A stretch of 22,446 bases of DNA, from assembly GCA_964370315.1 (NCBI GenBank), contig CAYJIS010000032.1, positions 1 through 22,446 on the forward strand, given 5' to 3'. The position numbers and the translations under genes were made by a program. This DNA is from CAYJFX01 sp964370315 (GTDB lineage Bacteria > Spirochaetota > Spirochaetia > Treponematales > Treponemataceae). The first letter of the stretch is position 1. Every line of letters starts with the position of its first letter. Below, piece after piece: positions 14,279-22,124 of this stretch. The notes under the pieces were generated by a model that was not told the DNA's origin, searched no databases, and worked only from the letters and a program-made list of their open reading frames with translations.

Positions 14279-15114
14279 GTGAAAATTTCGTTTGGGCAGA
14301 ATATGAAAACTTTCATGAAGAAGAGTTACAAACATACAAAAAAACAGACTCTAAAAAAAAGAATAATGTCTTTACAGCGTTAAAAATCCTTGTTCTTACC
14401 CTTTGTGTGGTATTAGTAATAGAAGCACTTGCATATTTTATTATCATACCTAGTAGCACAGAAAGTAAAATTTCGTTTACGGGTTTGCAAACATTAGATG
14501 CTCAAAGTCTCAGCACAAGCATAATAGAATATTGTGGAACAAAGTGGGCAAGATTTGATACATCCCTTGCAGCATCTCGCATGCTTAGTTTTAGTGCTGT
14601 CGAATCTGTTTCTGTATCTAAAAAACTACCAAATAGAATTATAGTTGATGTAAAAGAACGTATACCTGTTGCTTTTACTCTTGCAACTGTGCAAAATAAA
14701 ACTCTGCCAGTATTAATTGACAAAAATGGTGTTATTTTTTCATTAGCTGATGGAGACCTTGCTGCAAGTTTACCTTTAATAACAGGACTAAACTTAGACA
14801 CTTTTTTTGAAGGTATGCGTTTAGATAGTAAGTTTTATCCTCTTTTGCAACAAGTTTCATTAATACGAGAGTCAAATCCAGAATATTTTTCTGTGATATC
14901 TGAAATTCTTATTACTCCAAAAGAGTTTGACAATTATGAGCTAATAATATATCCTGTACACACACAAACGAGAGTTTTAGTTGATCGAAACTTTACTGAG
15001 GAATCGCTAAAATATATGATGGTAGCATTGGATGTTGTAAAAAGTGTAAGTCCATCAGTTAGTGAATTGGACTTGCGTTATGGAACGGTTTCGTATAAAA
15101 TGGGGTTACAATAG
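14275..15114 (+). CDS. ftsQ: Cell division protein FtsQ/DivIB
   Basis: A 279-residue bitopic protein: charged cytoplasmic N-terminus (1-32, Lys-rich near the membrane), one transmembrane helix at about 33-58 and a POTRA domain at about 64-133 (ISFTGLQTLDAQSLSTSI ... SVSKKLPNRIIVDVKERIPVAF), followed by a beta domain (PVLIDKNGVIFSL, LITGLNL) and the C-terminal ELDLRYG string typical of FtsQ/DivIB. It recruits FtsL and FtsB to the divisome. An AGG Shine-Dalgarno lies within the end of ftsW and the two genes overlap by 4 nt. Sequence is divergent as usual; domain order and position support the call. Confidence 0.92.
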   Translation: MSENFVWAEYENFHEEELQTYKKTDSKKKNNVFTALKILVLTLCVVLVIEALAYFIIIPSSTESKISFTGLQTLDAQSLSTSIIEYCGTKWARFDTSLAASRMLSFSAVESVSVSKKLPNRIIVDVKERIPVAFTLATVQNKTLPVLIDKNGVIFSLADGDLAASLPLITGLNLDTFFEGMRLDSKFYPLLQQVSLIRESNPEYFSVISEILITPKEFDNYELIIYPVHTQTRVLVDRNFTEESLKYMMVALDVVKSVSPSVSELDLRYGTVSYKMGLQ

Positions 15115-15183
15115 ATATAGATAGCTGAATTGTTTTGAATTTTCACTGTCTTAGGTATCATGGCGAATTTGGGAGGATTAGTT

Positions 15184-16428
15184 TTGAGTAAAATAGTAGT
15201 GGGGCTTGATATTGGAACTAGCTGTGTCAGAGCCGTTATAGCAGAAATTACAGAAGAGAATTCTTTACTCATTACAGGCATAGGTACCTCTGTGTCTACA
15301 GGTTTACGAAACGGACAAATATCAAATATAGAATCAACAATGCAATCAATTCGTGCTGCAGTAGAAGCTGCGGAAATGATGGCTGGTTTTGAAATAGACT
15401 CTTGTATCACGGCTGTAGGTGGTTCACAAATTGAAAGTATTATTTCTAAAGGCTTGGTTGCAATAACCACAAAAAATGCAGGTAATCGCGAAATTAATTC
15501 AGAAGATATAGCTCGAGTTATAGAGGCTTCAAGGGCAGTAAATATTCCTTTAGATAGACATATTCTTCATGTCATTCCACGCTCATATATAGTTGATGGA
15601 CAAGGCGATGTAAAAGATCCTATGAATATGTTAGGGGTGCGCTTAGAATCAGAGGTGTGTATAATAACATCTTCGCGTACTACAACTCAAAATATTTTAT
15701 CATGTATATCTAGGGCGGGATATAGGGCTGATGGAGTTTTTTTAAAAACTCTTGCATCTGCTCAAGCGGTGGTAAGCGATGAAGAAAAAGAACTTGGTTC
15801 TATAGTAATAGACTTAGGTGGTGGTACTACAGATGTTCTAATACTTTCTGAGGGTACACCTTTACACGCAATATCAATTCCAGTGGGTGGAAATCTTGTT
15901 ACAAACGACCTTTCGATTATGAGAGGTATTTCATATGATAGTGCAGAGAAAATTAAAAAAACATCTGGTTGTTGCTGGGAAGGTTTAATTTCTGATGATG
16001 AAGAAGTTATTATTCCTGGAATTGGTAATAGTCCCCCTCAGGTAATTTCACGTTTGGAAATATGTCAAATTATTCAGCCACGTATCGAAGAAATTTTTTC
16101 TCTCATAAGAAAAAAATTACCACAACAAGTTAAAAGTAAGCGCCTTAGTGGCTCCGTAATTTTAGCTGGAGGTGGTGCCTTGGTTCCAGGAATTGTGGAG
16201 CTAGCAAGCAAGGAGTTTAAAACAACCAATGTTAGAATAGCACTTCCATCAAACTATGGTGGGCCGGTAGAATCATATAGATCACCTGAGTTTTCCACTG
16301 TAATTGGATTGCTCGTTTCTAGTCTTGATACTGGCTCGTACGATGAAGCGGAAAAGAAGGCAAGAATAAAAAGAAAGAATACTAATTTTTTTGGAAACAT
16401 AGGTAATTGGTTTAAAGAATTCTTTTAG
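15184..16428 (+). CDS. ftsA: Cell division protein FtsA
   Basis: Actin-like ATPase that tethers FtsZ filaments to the inner membrane. 414 residues from TTG 15184: phosphate-1 loop VVGLDIGTSCVRAVIAEI (5-22), the 1C domain with AVGGSQIES (77-85) and VIPRSYIVDGQGDVKDPM, phosphate-2 IDLGGGTTDVLILSEG (209-224), adenosine motif ILAGGGALVPGIVELA, and a C-terminal amphipathic helix (FFGNIGNWFKEFF) as membrane anchor. TTG 15184 is preferred because GGGAGG lies 7 nt upstream; an in-frame ATG at 15160 has no Shine-Dalgarno and would add eight residues before the conserved start. A 69-nt gap follows ftsQ; a poor TTGAAT-15-TATCAT (15135-15161) there may be a weak promoter. Confidence 0.95.
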   Translation: MSKIVVGLDIGTSCVRAVIAEITEENSLLITGIGTSVSTGLRNGQISNIESTMQSIRAAVEAAEMMAGFEIDSCITAVGGSQIESIISKGLVAITTKNAGNREINSEDIARVIEASRAVNIPLDRHILHVIPRSYIVDGQGDVKDPMNMLGVRLESEVCIITSSRTTTQNILSCISRAGYRADGVFLKTLASAQAVVSDEEKELGSIVIDLGGGTTDVLILSEGTPLHAISIPVGGNLVTNDLSIMRGISYDSAEKIKKTSGCCWEGLISDDEEVIIPGIGNSPPQVISRLEICQIIQPRIEEIFSLIRKKLPQQVKSKRLSGSVILAGGGALVPGIVELASKEFKTTNVRIALPSNYGGPVESYRSPEFSTVIGLLVSSLDTGSYDEAEKKARIKRKNTNFFGNIGNWFKEFF

Positions 16429-16466
16429 TTTTTTTGAAAAAATAAGCTGTTTTTATAGTTTTAGTA

Positions 16467-16493
16467 TTGAAAAAACAATGAATTTGGTATAAA
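16467..16493 (+). promoter_or_regulatory. Candidate ftsZ promoter
   Basis: Extended -10 TGGTATAAA (-10 at 16488-16493) with a -35-like TTGAAA at 16467-16472; the 15-nt spacer is short, so the extended -10 is the main evidence. It lies in the 114-nt gap between ftsA and the preferred ftsZ start and would give FtsZ its own supply of mRNA, as is common. Confidence 0.5.
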
Positions 16494-16542
16494 GTATATT
16501 AAATGTATTAAGATGAATTCTTTTATGCATGAGGTGGGGAAC

Positions 16543-17877
16543 ATGATCGAATTTTCTGTAAAAAAAGATGACAATGAGTCGAGAAATTTAAATATCGTTA
16601 AACACGGTAAAGTCGGCAATCCAACAATTATGAAGGTTATTGGAGTTGGTGGCGGTGGTTCTAATGCTGTAAATCGTATGATTGAAATGGGCATAAAGAA
16701 CGTCGAGTTTATTGTTGCTAATACAGACTTGCAAGCTCTTTCTGCTTCTAAAGCGGGCGATAAAGTAGGGCTTGGATCTAAACTCACAGGCGGCTTAGGA
16801 GCTGGTGGTAAACCAGAAATAGGTGAGCTTGCGGCACAAGAAGATTTAGATATTTTAGCAGAACATATACAAGGTGCACATATGGTATTCGTTACCGCTG
16901 GTATGGGCGGGGGAACGGGTACAGGAGCCGCTCCAGTTATTGCGAGAGTTGCAAAAGAACAAGGTGCACTCACTGTAGGTGTAGTAACAAAACCTTTCTT
17001 CTTTGAAGGTAGGGCAAAAATGGCCTTAGCAGAAGAAGGTATTCGAAAACTGCATGCAGAAGTAGATACACTAATAGTTATTCCGAATCAAAATCTCTTA
17101 TCAATTGTAGATAAAAAAACACCAATTAAAGAAGCATTTTTAGTTGCGGATGATGTTTTAAGAAAAGGTGTACAAGGTATTTCAGATATTATTACAAATC
17201 CTGCTGATGTTAATATTGACTTTGCTGATGTTAGAACAACAATGGAAGGAAAGGGAGATGCAATATTAGGTGTTGGTACAGGTACAGGCGAAAACAGAGC
17301 TTTAGATGCTGCAACTGCATCAATAAATAATCCATTGTTGGAAGATTGCCATATAGATGGAGCAAAAAACATTCTTGTATATATTTCTTGTGGTGAAACA
17401 CTTTCATTACTGGAAACCGAAGAAATAATAAATACTATTCGCCAAACGGCAGATCCTGATGTAAAGATAATTTATGGACATTCTGTTGATGAAGCTCTAG
17501 GGGAAAGTGTTACTGTTACGGTAATAGCTACAGGTTTTCCTGATGCAGGAGGACGAGCCTCAATTGATGAAATTCTTCATCCCGACTCAACAAGACAAAT
17601 CTCTTCAGAGGGAAACCTCATGTCTTATAAACAATGGGAGCATATTGGTATGGGTGGTAAGCCATCTTTATCAACAAGTGCTGCAGAAGAAAAGCCACCT
17701 ACATCTACTCAGTTTACTGGGTTTTCAAGAAAGGCCACTGTAAGTGAAGACGAAACAGAATCTACACAAACAGAAAAAAAGACTTCTTTTTTTGATGACA
17801 GTATGTTTAAAAATAGAAACGGTATTGAAGTTCCAGCTTGTGTAAGAAGTAATAGAATTAACTTGGATTCAGATTAA
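16543..17877 (+). CDS. ftsZ: Cell division GTPase FtsZ
   Basis: Tubulin homologue that forms the Z-ring. 444 residues from ATG 16543, chosen because GAGGTGGGG lies just upstream; ATG 16513 is in frame but has no Shine-Dalgarno. GTP-binding motifs: VIGVGGGGSNAVNRM (32-46), ANTDLQAL (59-66), and the tubulin signature GGGTGTGAAP (122-131), followed by KPFFFEGRAKMALAEEG and NPADVNIDFADVRTTM with the T7-loop residues needed for GTP hydrolysis. The tail after about 370 is polar and variable. The C-terminal peptide that binds FtsA and ZapA-type partners reads IEVPACVRSNR, keeping the usual P and R but with a Cys-Val in place of the common Phe/Tyr-Leu. Confidence 0.98.
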   Translation: MIEFSVKKDDNESRNLNIVKHGKVGNPTIMKVIGVGGGGSNAVNRMIEMGIKNVEFIVANTDLQALSASKAGDKVGLGSKLTGGLGAGGKPEIGELAAQEDLDILAEHIQGAHMVFVTAGMGGGTGTGAAPVIARVAKEQGALTVGVVTKPFFFEGRAKMALAEEGIRKLHAEVDTLIVIPNQNLLSIVDKKTPIKEAFLVADDVLRKGVQGISDIITNPADVNIDFADVRTTMEGKGDAILGVGTGTGENRALDAATASINNPLLEDCHIDGAKNILVYISCGETLSLLETEEIINTIRQTADPDVKIIYGHSVDEALGESVTVTVIATGFPDAGGRASIDEILHPDSTRQISSEGNLMSYKQWEHIGMGGKPSLSTSAAEEKPPTSTQFTGFSRKATVSEDETESTQTEKKTSFFDDSMFKNRNGIEVPACVRSNRINLDSD

Positions 17878-17880
17878 ACT

Positions 17881-18798
17881 ATGAGTATAGCCCCAGAGGC
17901 AAATTATATACTAAATGCTTACTGCGATGACTTGATGCTCATAGAGCGAAAGGGCGCACTGAGTGTAGAAACCTATAGAATATCAATTCGTGAATTATTA
18001 CGCTGGTGTGCTACTCAGTCAATACATTTTTCATCTTTATCTGTGCAAGATTTAATGCATTATTTGGTCTGGAGAAAAACCGGCGATAAAGAGCATTCCT
18101 CTTGCGATGAACAAACAATTGCAAAAGACATTTCTGCTATTCGCTCATTTGGAAGTTTTTTAGTAAGAGAAGGGTATTGGAAAGAAAACAGTGCTCTTTT
18201 ATTACAGCGTCCAAGAGCAAAGAGAGCTTTACCTAGAGTGTTAAGCGTAGAGCAAATAGATACACTTCTAAACAGCATAGACACCAGTACACCGTTAGGA
18301 CTTAGAGATAGGGCGTTATTTGAACTCGTTTATTCTTCTGGGCTGCGAATAAGCGAAGTGTGCACACTGTTACTACAGAATGTACATATATCAGAAAGAT
18401 TACTTTGGGTTAGAGGAAAGGGTGATAAAGAAAGAATCGTTCCATTTGGAGATGTAGCAGCATACCATATACAAAAATGGTTGGATGAAGGTCGCTATAA
18501 ACTAGTTGGTACGAAGGCTATAGCCGAACTATTTGTTAATTATGCTGGTAAACCCATTTCTAGAAAAGGAGTGTGGAAACGTTTTCAAGAACTTGAAAAA
18601 ATGAGTGGCGTTAGTGCAAAAGTTCATACCCTTAGACATTCTTTTGCAACGCATCTTTTACAAGGCGGTGCAGATTTACGAAGCGTTCAAGAATTACTCG
18701 GTCACTCCGATTTAGCTACTACACAAATTTATACCCATATTGATAACGAAGCATTACACGACTACCACAGAGAGTTTTTTCCAAAACGGGAAAAGTAG
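17881..18798 (+). CDS. Tyrosine site-specific recombinase, XerC/XerD type
   Basis: 305 residues with an N-terminal SAM-like core-binding domain (about 8-105) and a catalytic domain (about 115-300). All six catalytic residues are in place with XerD-like spacing: R156 (SGLRISEV), K180 (RGKGDKER), H249 and R252 (HTLRHSFATH), H275 (LLGHSDLATT) and Y284 (IYTHID). Xer pairs resolve chromosome dimers at dif near the septum. The gene starts 3 nt after ftsZ with no clear Shine-Dalgarno, so translational coupling to ftsZ is likely. A second Xer gene starts at 22125; together they could be the XerC and XerD pair, but which is which cannot be told from motifs alone. Confidence 0.94.
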   Translation: MSIAPEANYILNAYCDDLMLIERKGALSVETYRISIRELLRWCATQSIHFSSLSVQDLMHYLVWRKTGDKEHSSCDEQTIAKDISAIRSFGSFLVREGYWKENSALLLQRPRAKRALPRVLSVEQIDTLLNSIDTSTPLGLRDRALFELVYSSGLRISEVCTLLLQNVHISERLLWVRGKGDKERIVPFGDVAAYHIQKWLDEGRYKLVGTKAIAELFVNYAGKPISRKGVWKRFQELEKMSGVSAKVHTLRHSFATHLLQGGADLRSVQELLGHSDLATTQIYTHIDNEALHDYHREFFPKREK

Positions 18799-18856
18799 TC
18801 GTATGTACTAAAATGTATGGCAGATACATAATAATCATCCCCAAATAAAAACTTAC

Positions 18857-18885
18857 TTGACAAGTATATATAAGTGTATTATAAC
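18857..18885 (+). promoter_or_regulatory. Strong sigma70 promoter of dprA, predicting a leaderless mRNA
   Basis: Perfect -35 TTGACA (18857-18862), 17-nt spacer, -10 TATAAC (18880-18885). The ATG at 18895 is 9 nt after the -10, so transcription should begin within a base or two of the start codon. There is no Shine-Dalgarno. Confidence 0.75.
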
Positions 18886-18894
18886 TAAAAGTAG

Positions 18895-19908
18895 ATGGAC
18901 GATTCTAATAATGATAAACTACTGAGTGAAAATATACTTTTTATACGCCTTTTTTTAGCAAGGCTTAGTTTTTTACGCTTTGGTGAAAAATGTCTTTTAG
19001 AGTCAAAAATTACAAGTATTAACGACTTTTTATCATTGAGTTTAGATGACCTTTCTTTAATGGTTGGAAGAATTTTAAAGACAACTATTTGGAATCCTAG
19101 TTTTATTAAAAAAATGGTAGAAAGAGATATTAAATTAATGGAATCGTATAATGCCGGAGTTTTATTTTATGACTCTAAAGAGTATCCCTATTTGTTACGA
19201 GAAATTTACGATCCACCATATGCACTTTTTTACCGGGGAAATACGCAAATCTTAAATCGCCCTGCAGTTGCAATAGTAGGCACTAGAAAACCTTCACAAG
19301 AGGGAGCAATTAAAACAAAGTCTGTTGCACAAAGAATAACAGAAGCCGGAATAAATATTGTATCAGGTCTCGCTTTTGGAATTGATGCCCAAGCGCATAT
19401 GGGATCTCTTTTAGCACAAGGTTCTGCTTTATACGGTAAAACAATTGCCGTATTGGGTAGTGGTGTCGATAATATCACGCCATCAAGTAATAAAAGACTA
19501 GCCGCTGCAATATTAGCATCTGGTGGGTGCATCATAAGCGAGTATCCCCTTGCATCTTCTGTACACAACTGGCAGTTTGTACAAAGAAATAGAATTATTT
19601 CTGCCTTGAGTCGTGTTGTTGTAGTTATGCAAGCACCGAGAGGATCGGGGGCTCTTATAACTGCAGATTTTGCAATTGAGCATAATCGTGAGCTTTGCTT
19701 TTTTGAGGAGTTTATTCATAGTGACGATGGTTACCTTGCAGAGCACATAAAACTAAAAAATAAAAAAAGTATACAAGACTATGTACAAGATGGAGCAAGT
19801 ATTGTTAATAGTGGAGATGATGTTCTTAGTCTAGTAAATAGTATGACTTTTTTAGAAGAACGCGAATACACAAGAAAAAAACTTGACAAAATAAATGAAC
19901 TATTGTAA
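18895..19908 (+). CDS. dprA: DNA-processing protein DprA (Smf)
   Basis: 337 residues. In competent bacteria DprA binds incoming single-stranded DNA and loads RecA; in others its role is unclear. The N-terminal helical region (about 10-85) is followed by YPYLLREIYDPPYALFYRG (97-115) and a Rossmann-like domain: VAIVGTRKPSQEG (125-137), IVSGLAFGIDAQAHMG (155-170), TIAVLGSGVDNITPSSN (183-199), SEYPL (215-219), the RNRIISALS segment (231-239) and GSGALITADFAIEHNREL (250-267). The C-terminus is short and I see no clear winged-helix (DML1-like) domain. The gene has its own promoter directly before the ATG and no Shine-Dalgarno. It lies between a Xer gene and topA, as I recall for treponemes. Confidence 0.95.
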   Translation: MDDSNNDKLLSENILFIRLFLARLSFLRFGEKCLLESKITSINDFLSLSLDDLSLMVGRILKTTIWNPSFIKKMVERDIKLMESYNAGVLFYDSKEYPYLLREIYDPPYALFYRGNTQILNRPAVAIVGTRKPSQEGAIKTKSVAQRITEAGINIVSGLAFGIDAQAHMGSLLAQGSALYGKTIAVLGSGVDNITPSSNKRLAAAILASGGCIISEYPLASSVHNWQFVQRNRIISALSRVVVVMQAPRGSGALITADFAIEHNRELCFFEEFIHSDDGYLAEHIKLKNKKSIQDYVQDGASIVNSGDDVLSLVNSMTFLEEREYTRKKLDKINELL

Positions 19909-19915
19909 CTTTAAC

Positions 19916-19944
19916 TTGATTAAATTTTTATTTTAGTTTATAGA
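19916..19944 (+). promoter_or_regulatory. Probable topA promoter
   Basis: -35 TTGATT (19916-19921), 17-nt spacer, -10 TATAGA (19939-19944), about 40 nt before the topA ATG. A five-codon frame (ATG 19960 to TAG 19977) lies in the leader and ends in the topA Shine-Dalgarno. Confidence 0.5.
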
Positions 19945-19985
19945 TTATAAGAAACGTTAATGGCAGAAATATACTAGGGGAAGGT

Positions 19986-22121
19986 ATGGCAACTAAAGCA
20001 CAGGCAAAAAAAAAGAAAAAATCAACATTAGTAATAGTTGAGTCTCCTGCAAAGGCAAAGACAATAGAAAAATACTTGGGAGAAGGTTATACTGTTAAGG
20101 CGTCTATGGGGCACTTAATTGATTTACCTAAATCTCGTATGGCAGTTAACATAGAAGAAAATTTTCAGCCAGAATATATCACTGTACGTGGACGAGCTTC
20201 CATACTTAAAGACTTACAAAAAGATGCAAAAAAATCTACAGAAGTATTGCTTGCAAGTGATAACGACCGAGAAGGGGAAGCTATTGCTTGGCATCTAAAA
20301 CGCTCTCTTGAAGCTAAAACCGATGCGATAATAAAAAGAATTGTTTTTAATGAAATTACTCCAGTTGCAATAAAAGAAGCTGTTGAAAATCCTTCCGAAA
20401 TTGAAGAACCAAAAGTAAATGCCCAAAAAGCACGTCGTGTACTAGACCGTTTGGTAGGTTATAATCTTTCACCTCTTTTGTGGAAAAAAGTAAAAAATGG
20501 TCTTTCTGCTGGCCGTGTGCAATCTGTAGCACTTCGGTTAATTTGTGAAAGAGAAAAAGAAGTAGAAGAGTTTTTACCAGTAGAATATTGGTCACTTGAT
20601 GCAGATTTTAAAAAGGGTAAAACAGCATTTACTGCACAACTTGTTCAATACAAAGGCAAAAAAATTGAACTTAACAATGAAAAAGAAGTTCAAAATATAA
20701 TTGAAGAAATAAAAAGTTCAGAATGTGAAGTTGTAGAAATAAAAACACAAGACAGAACTGTTCGCCCTAAGGCTCCTTTAACTACATCAAAATTACAACA
20801 GGCTGCTGCAAATAAGTTAGGATTTACTTCTAGAAAGACAATGCAGGTCGCACAACAATTATACGAGGGTGTTGCAATTGGTTCAAGTCGAGTCGGTTTA
20901 ATTACTTATATGCGTACAGACTCTACTCGTATATCACAAAGTGCACTTGAAGAAGTGCGTCAGTGGATATCCGAAAAATATCCAAAAGACTTACCAGAAA
21001 ATGCAATAGAATATGCTATGGGTAAAAAAGCACAAGATGCTCACGAAGCGATTAGGCCAACATATGTTACCTATACTCCAGAATATGTTAAAGAATATTT
21101 AACACGAGATCAGCAACGATTATATACAATTATTTGGGAAGCATTCGTTTCTAGTCAAATGAGTAACGCAAAAAGTAGAACAACGAGTGTTGAGATTAAA
21201 GCAGGGGATGCTTTATTTAGAATCTCTGCCAGCAAGGTTGTAGAAAAAGGTTTTTATAATGTCATAAAACTCTTATCCTCAAAAGAAGATTCTTCAGGTA
21301 ATTTACCCACTTTAAAAGAAGGTGAAAAATTGGATACTACAAAGTTTCATCCAGAGCAACATTTTACTCAAGGACCACCTCGTTTTACTGATGCATCAAT
21401 TGTTAAAATGCTTGAAGAGAAAGGAATTGGTAGGCCTTCAACATATGCCCCTATTATTTCTGTTCTTCTTGATCGCTACTACGTTACTCGAAATAATAGA
21501 CAATTAGTTCCAACTCAACTCGGACGAATTATAAATACTCTATTGGTGGATTCATTCCCAGAAGTAATTAATGAAAACTTCACAGCAGAAATTGAACAAA
21601 AACTTGATATGGTTGAAGAAAATGAAGTTGAGTGGCCAAAAATTATGGCTGATTTTTACTTTCCGTTTCATGACAAAGTTGAAGAAGTAATGGAAACCCT
21701 TGAAAGCCAAAAAGGTAGTATGGATGAGCCTACGGATAAGGTATGTGAAAAATGTGGCAAGCAGATGATAAAAAAGCTTGGCAGATTTGGATTTTTCTTA
21801 GCGTGTTCAGGTTTCCCAGAGTGCTTTAGCACCGCCTCTGTTCCTTTAGCCGATTGTCCAAGACCTAATTGTGGTGGCGAAATCATTGCAAGGAAAACAA
21901 AGGGTAGGGGTAAAGAATTTTACGGTTGTACAAACTACCCCGAATGTGATTTTATTAGTCACTTTAAGCCTATAAATGCAAATTGTCCAAAGTGTAATCA
22001 TTTTATGGTTGAAAAAAGTGATAAAAAACGTGGAACATATAAGTCTTGTATTAATCCTGAATGTGATTATTTGCATACTGCGGGAGAAGACGACGAGGTA
22101 TCAAGTAAGGCGGATGTATAA
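19986..22121 (+). CDS. topA: DNA topoisomerase I (type IA)
   Basis: Relaxes negative supercoils by a single-strand passage mechanism. 711 residues: TOPRIM domain with LVIVESPAKAKTIEKYLG (15-32, catalytic E19) and ASDNDREGEAIAWHL (90-104, acidic residues D92, D94, E98), RRVLDRLVGYNLSPLLW (150-166), LSAGRVQSVALR (173-184), and the active-site tyrosine Y308 in GLITYMRTDSTR. Three C4 zinc-ribbon repeats occupy about 585-700: CEKCG...CSGFPEC, CPRPNCGG...CTNYPEC and CPKCN...CINPEC. A lysine-rich N-terminus precedes the TOPRIM domain. A strong Shine-Dalgarno (AGGGGAAGG) precedes the ATG. The next gene starts 3 nt after the stop. Confidence 0.98.
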   Translation: MATKAQAKKKKKSTLVIVESPAKAKTIEKYLGEGYTVKASMGHLIDLPKSRMAVNIEENFQPEYITVRGRASILKDLQKDAKKSTEVLLASDNDREGEAIAWHLKRSLEAKTDAIIKRIVFNEITPVAIKEAVENPSEIEEPKVNAQKARRVLDRLVGYNLSPLLWKKVKNGLSAGRVQSVALRLICEREKEVEEFLPVEYWSLDADFKKGKTAFTAQLVQYKGKKIELNNEKEVQNIIEEIKSSECEVVEIKTQDRTVRPKAPLTTSKLQQAAANKLGFTSRKTMQVAQQLYEGVAIGSSRVGLITYMRTDSTRISQSALEEVRQWISEKYPKDLPENAIEYAMGKKAQDAHEAIRPTYVTYTPEYVKEYLTRDQQRLYTIIWEAFVSSQMSNAKSRTTSVEIKAGDALFRISASKVVEKGFYNVIKLLSSKEDSSGNLPTLKEGEKLDTTKFHPEQHFTQGPPRFTDASIVKMLEEKGIGRPSTYAPIISVLLDRYYVTRNNRQLVPTQLGRIINTLLVDSFPEVINENFTAEIEQKLDMVEENEVEWPKIMADFYFPFHDKVEEVMETLESQKGSMDEPTDKVCEKCGKQMIKKLGRFGFFLACSGFPECFSTASVPLADCPRPNCGGEIIARKTKGRGKEFYGCTNYPECDFISHFKPINANCPKCNHFMVEKSDKKRGTYKSCINPECDYLHTAGEDDEVSSKADV

Positions 22122-22124
22122 TAG

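Noticed and set aside
16513..16542. ATG at 16513 as the ftsZ start
   Set aside because: No Shine-Dalgarno, while ATG 16543 has GAGGTGGGG directly upstream; the ten extra residues are not FtsZ-like.
16461..16973. 170-codon minus-strand open frame opposite ftsZ
   Set aside because: Antisense to the highly conserved GTPase domain; its Pro/Ala/Ser-rich translation is what glycine-rich FtsZ codons give in reverse.
18813..18829. Hairpin ATGTAT-GGCAG-ATACAT after the first xer gene, as a terminator
   Set aside because: Stem is short and AT-rich and no T-run follows on either strand.
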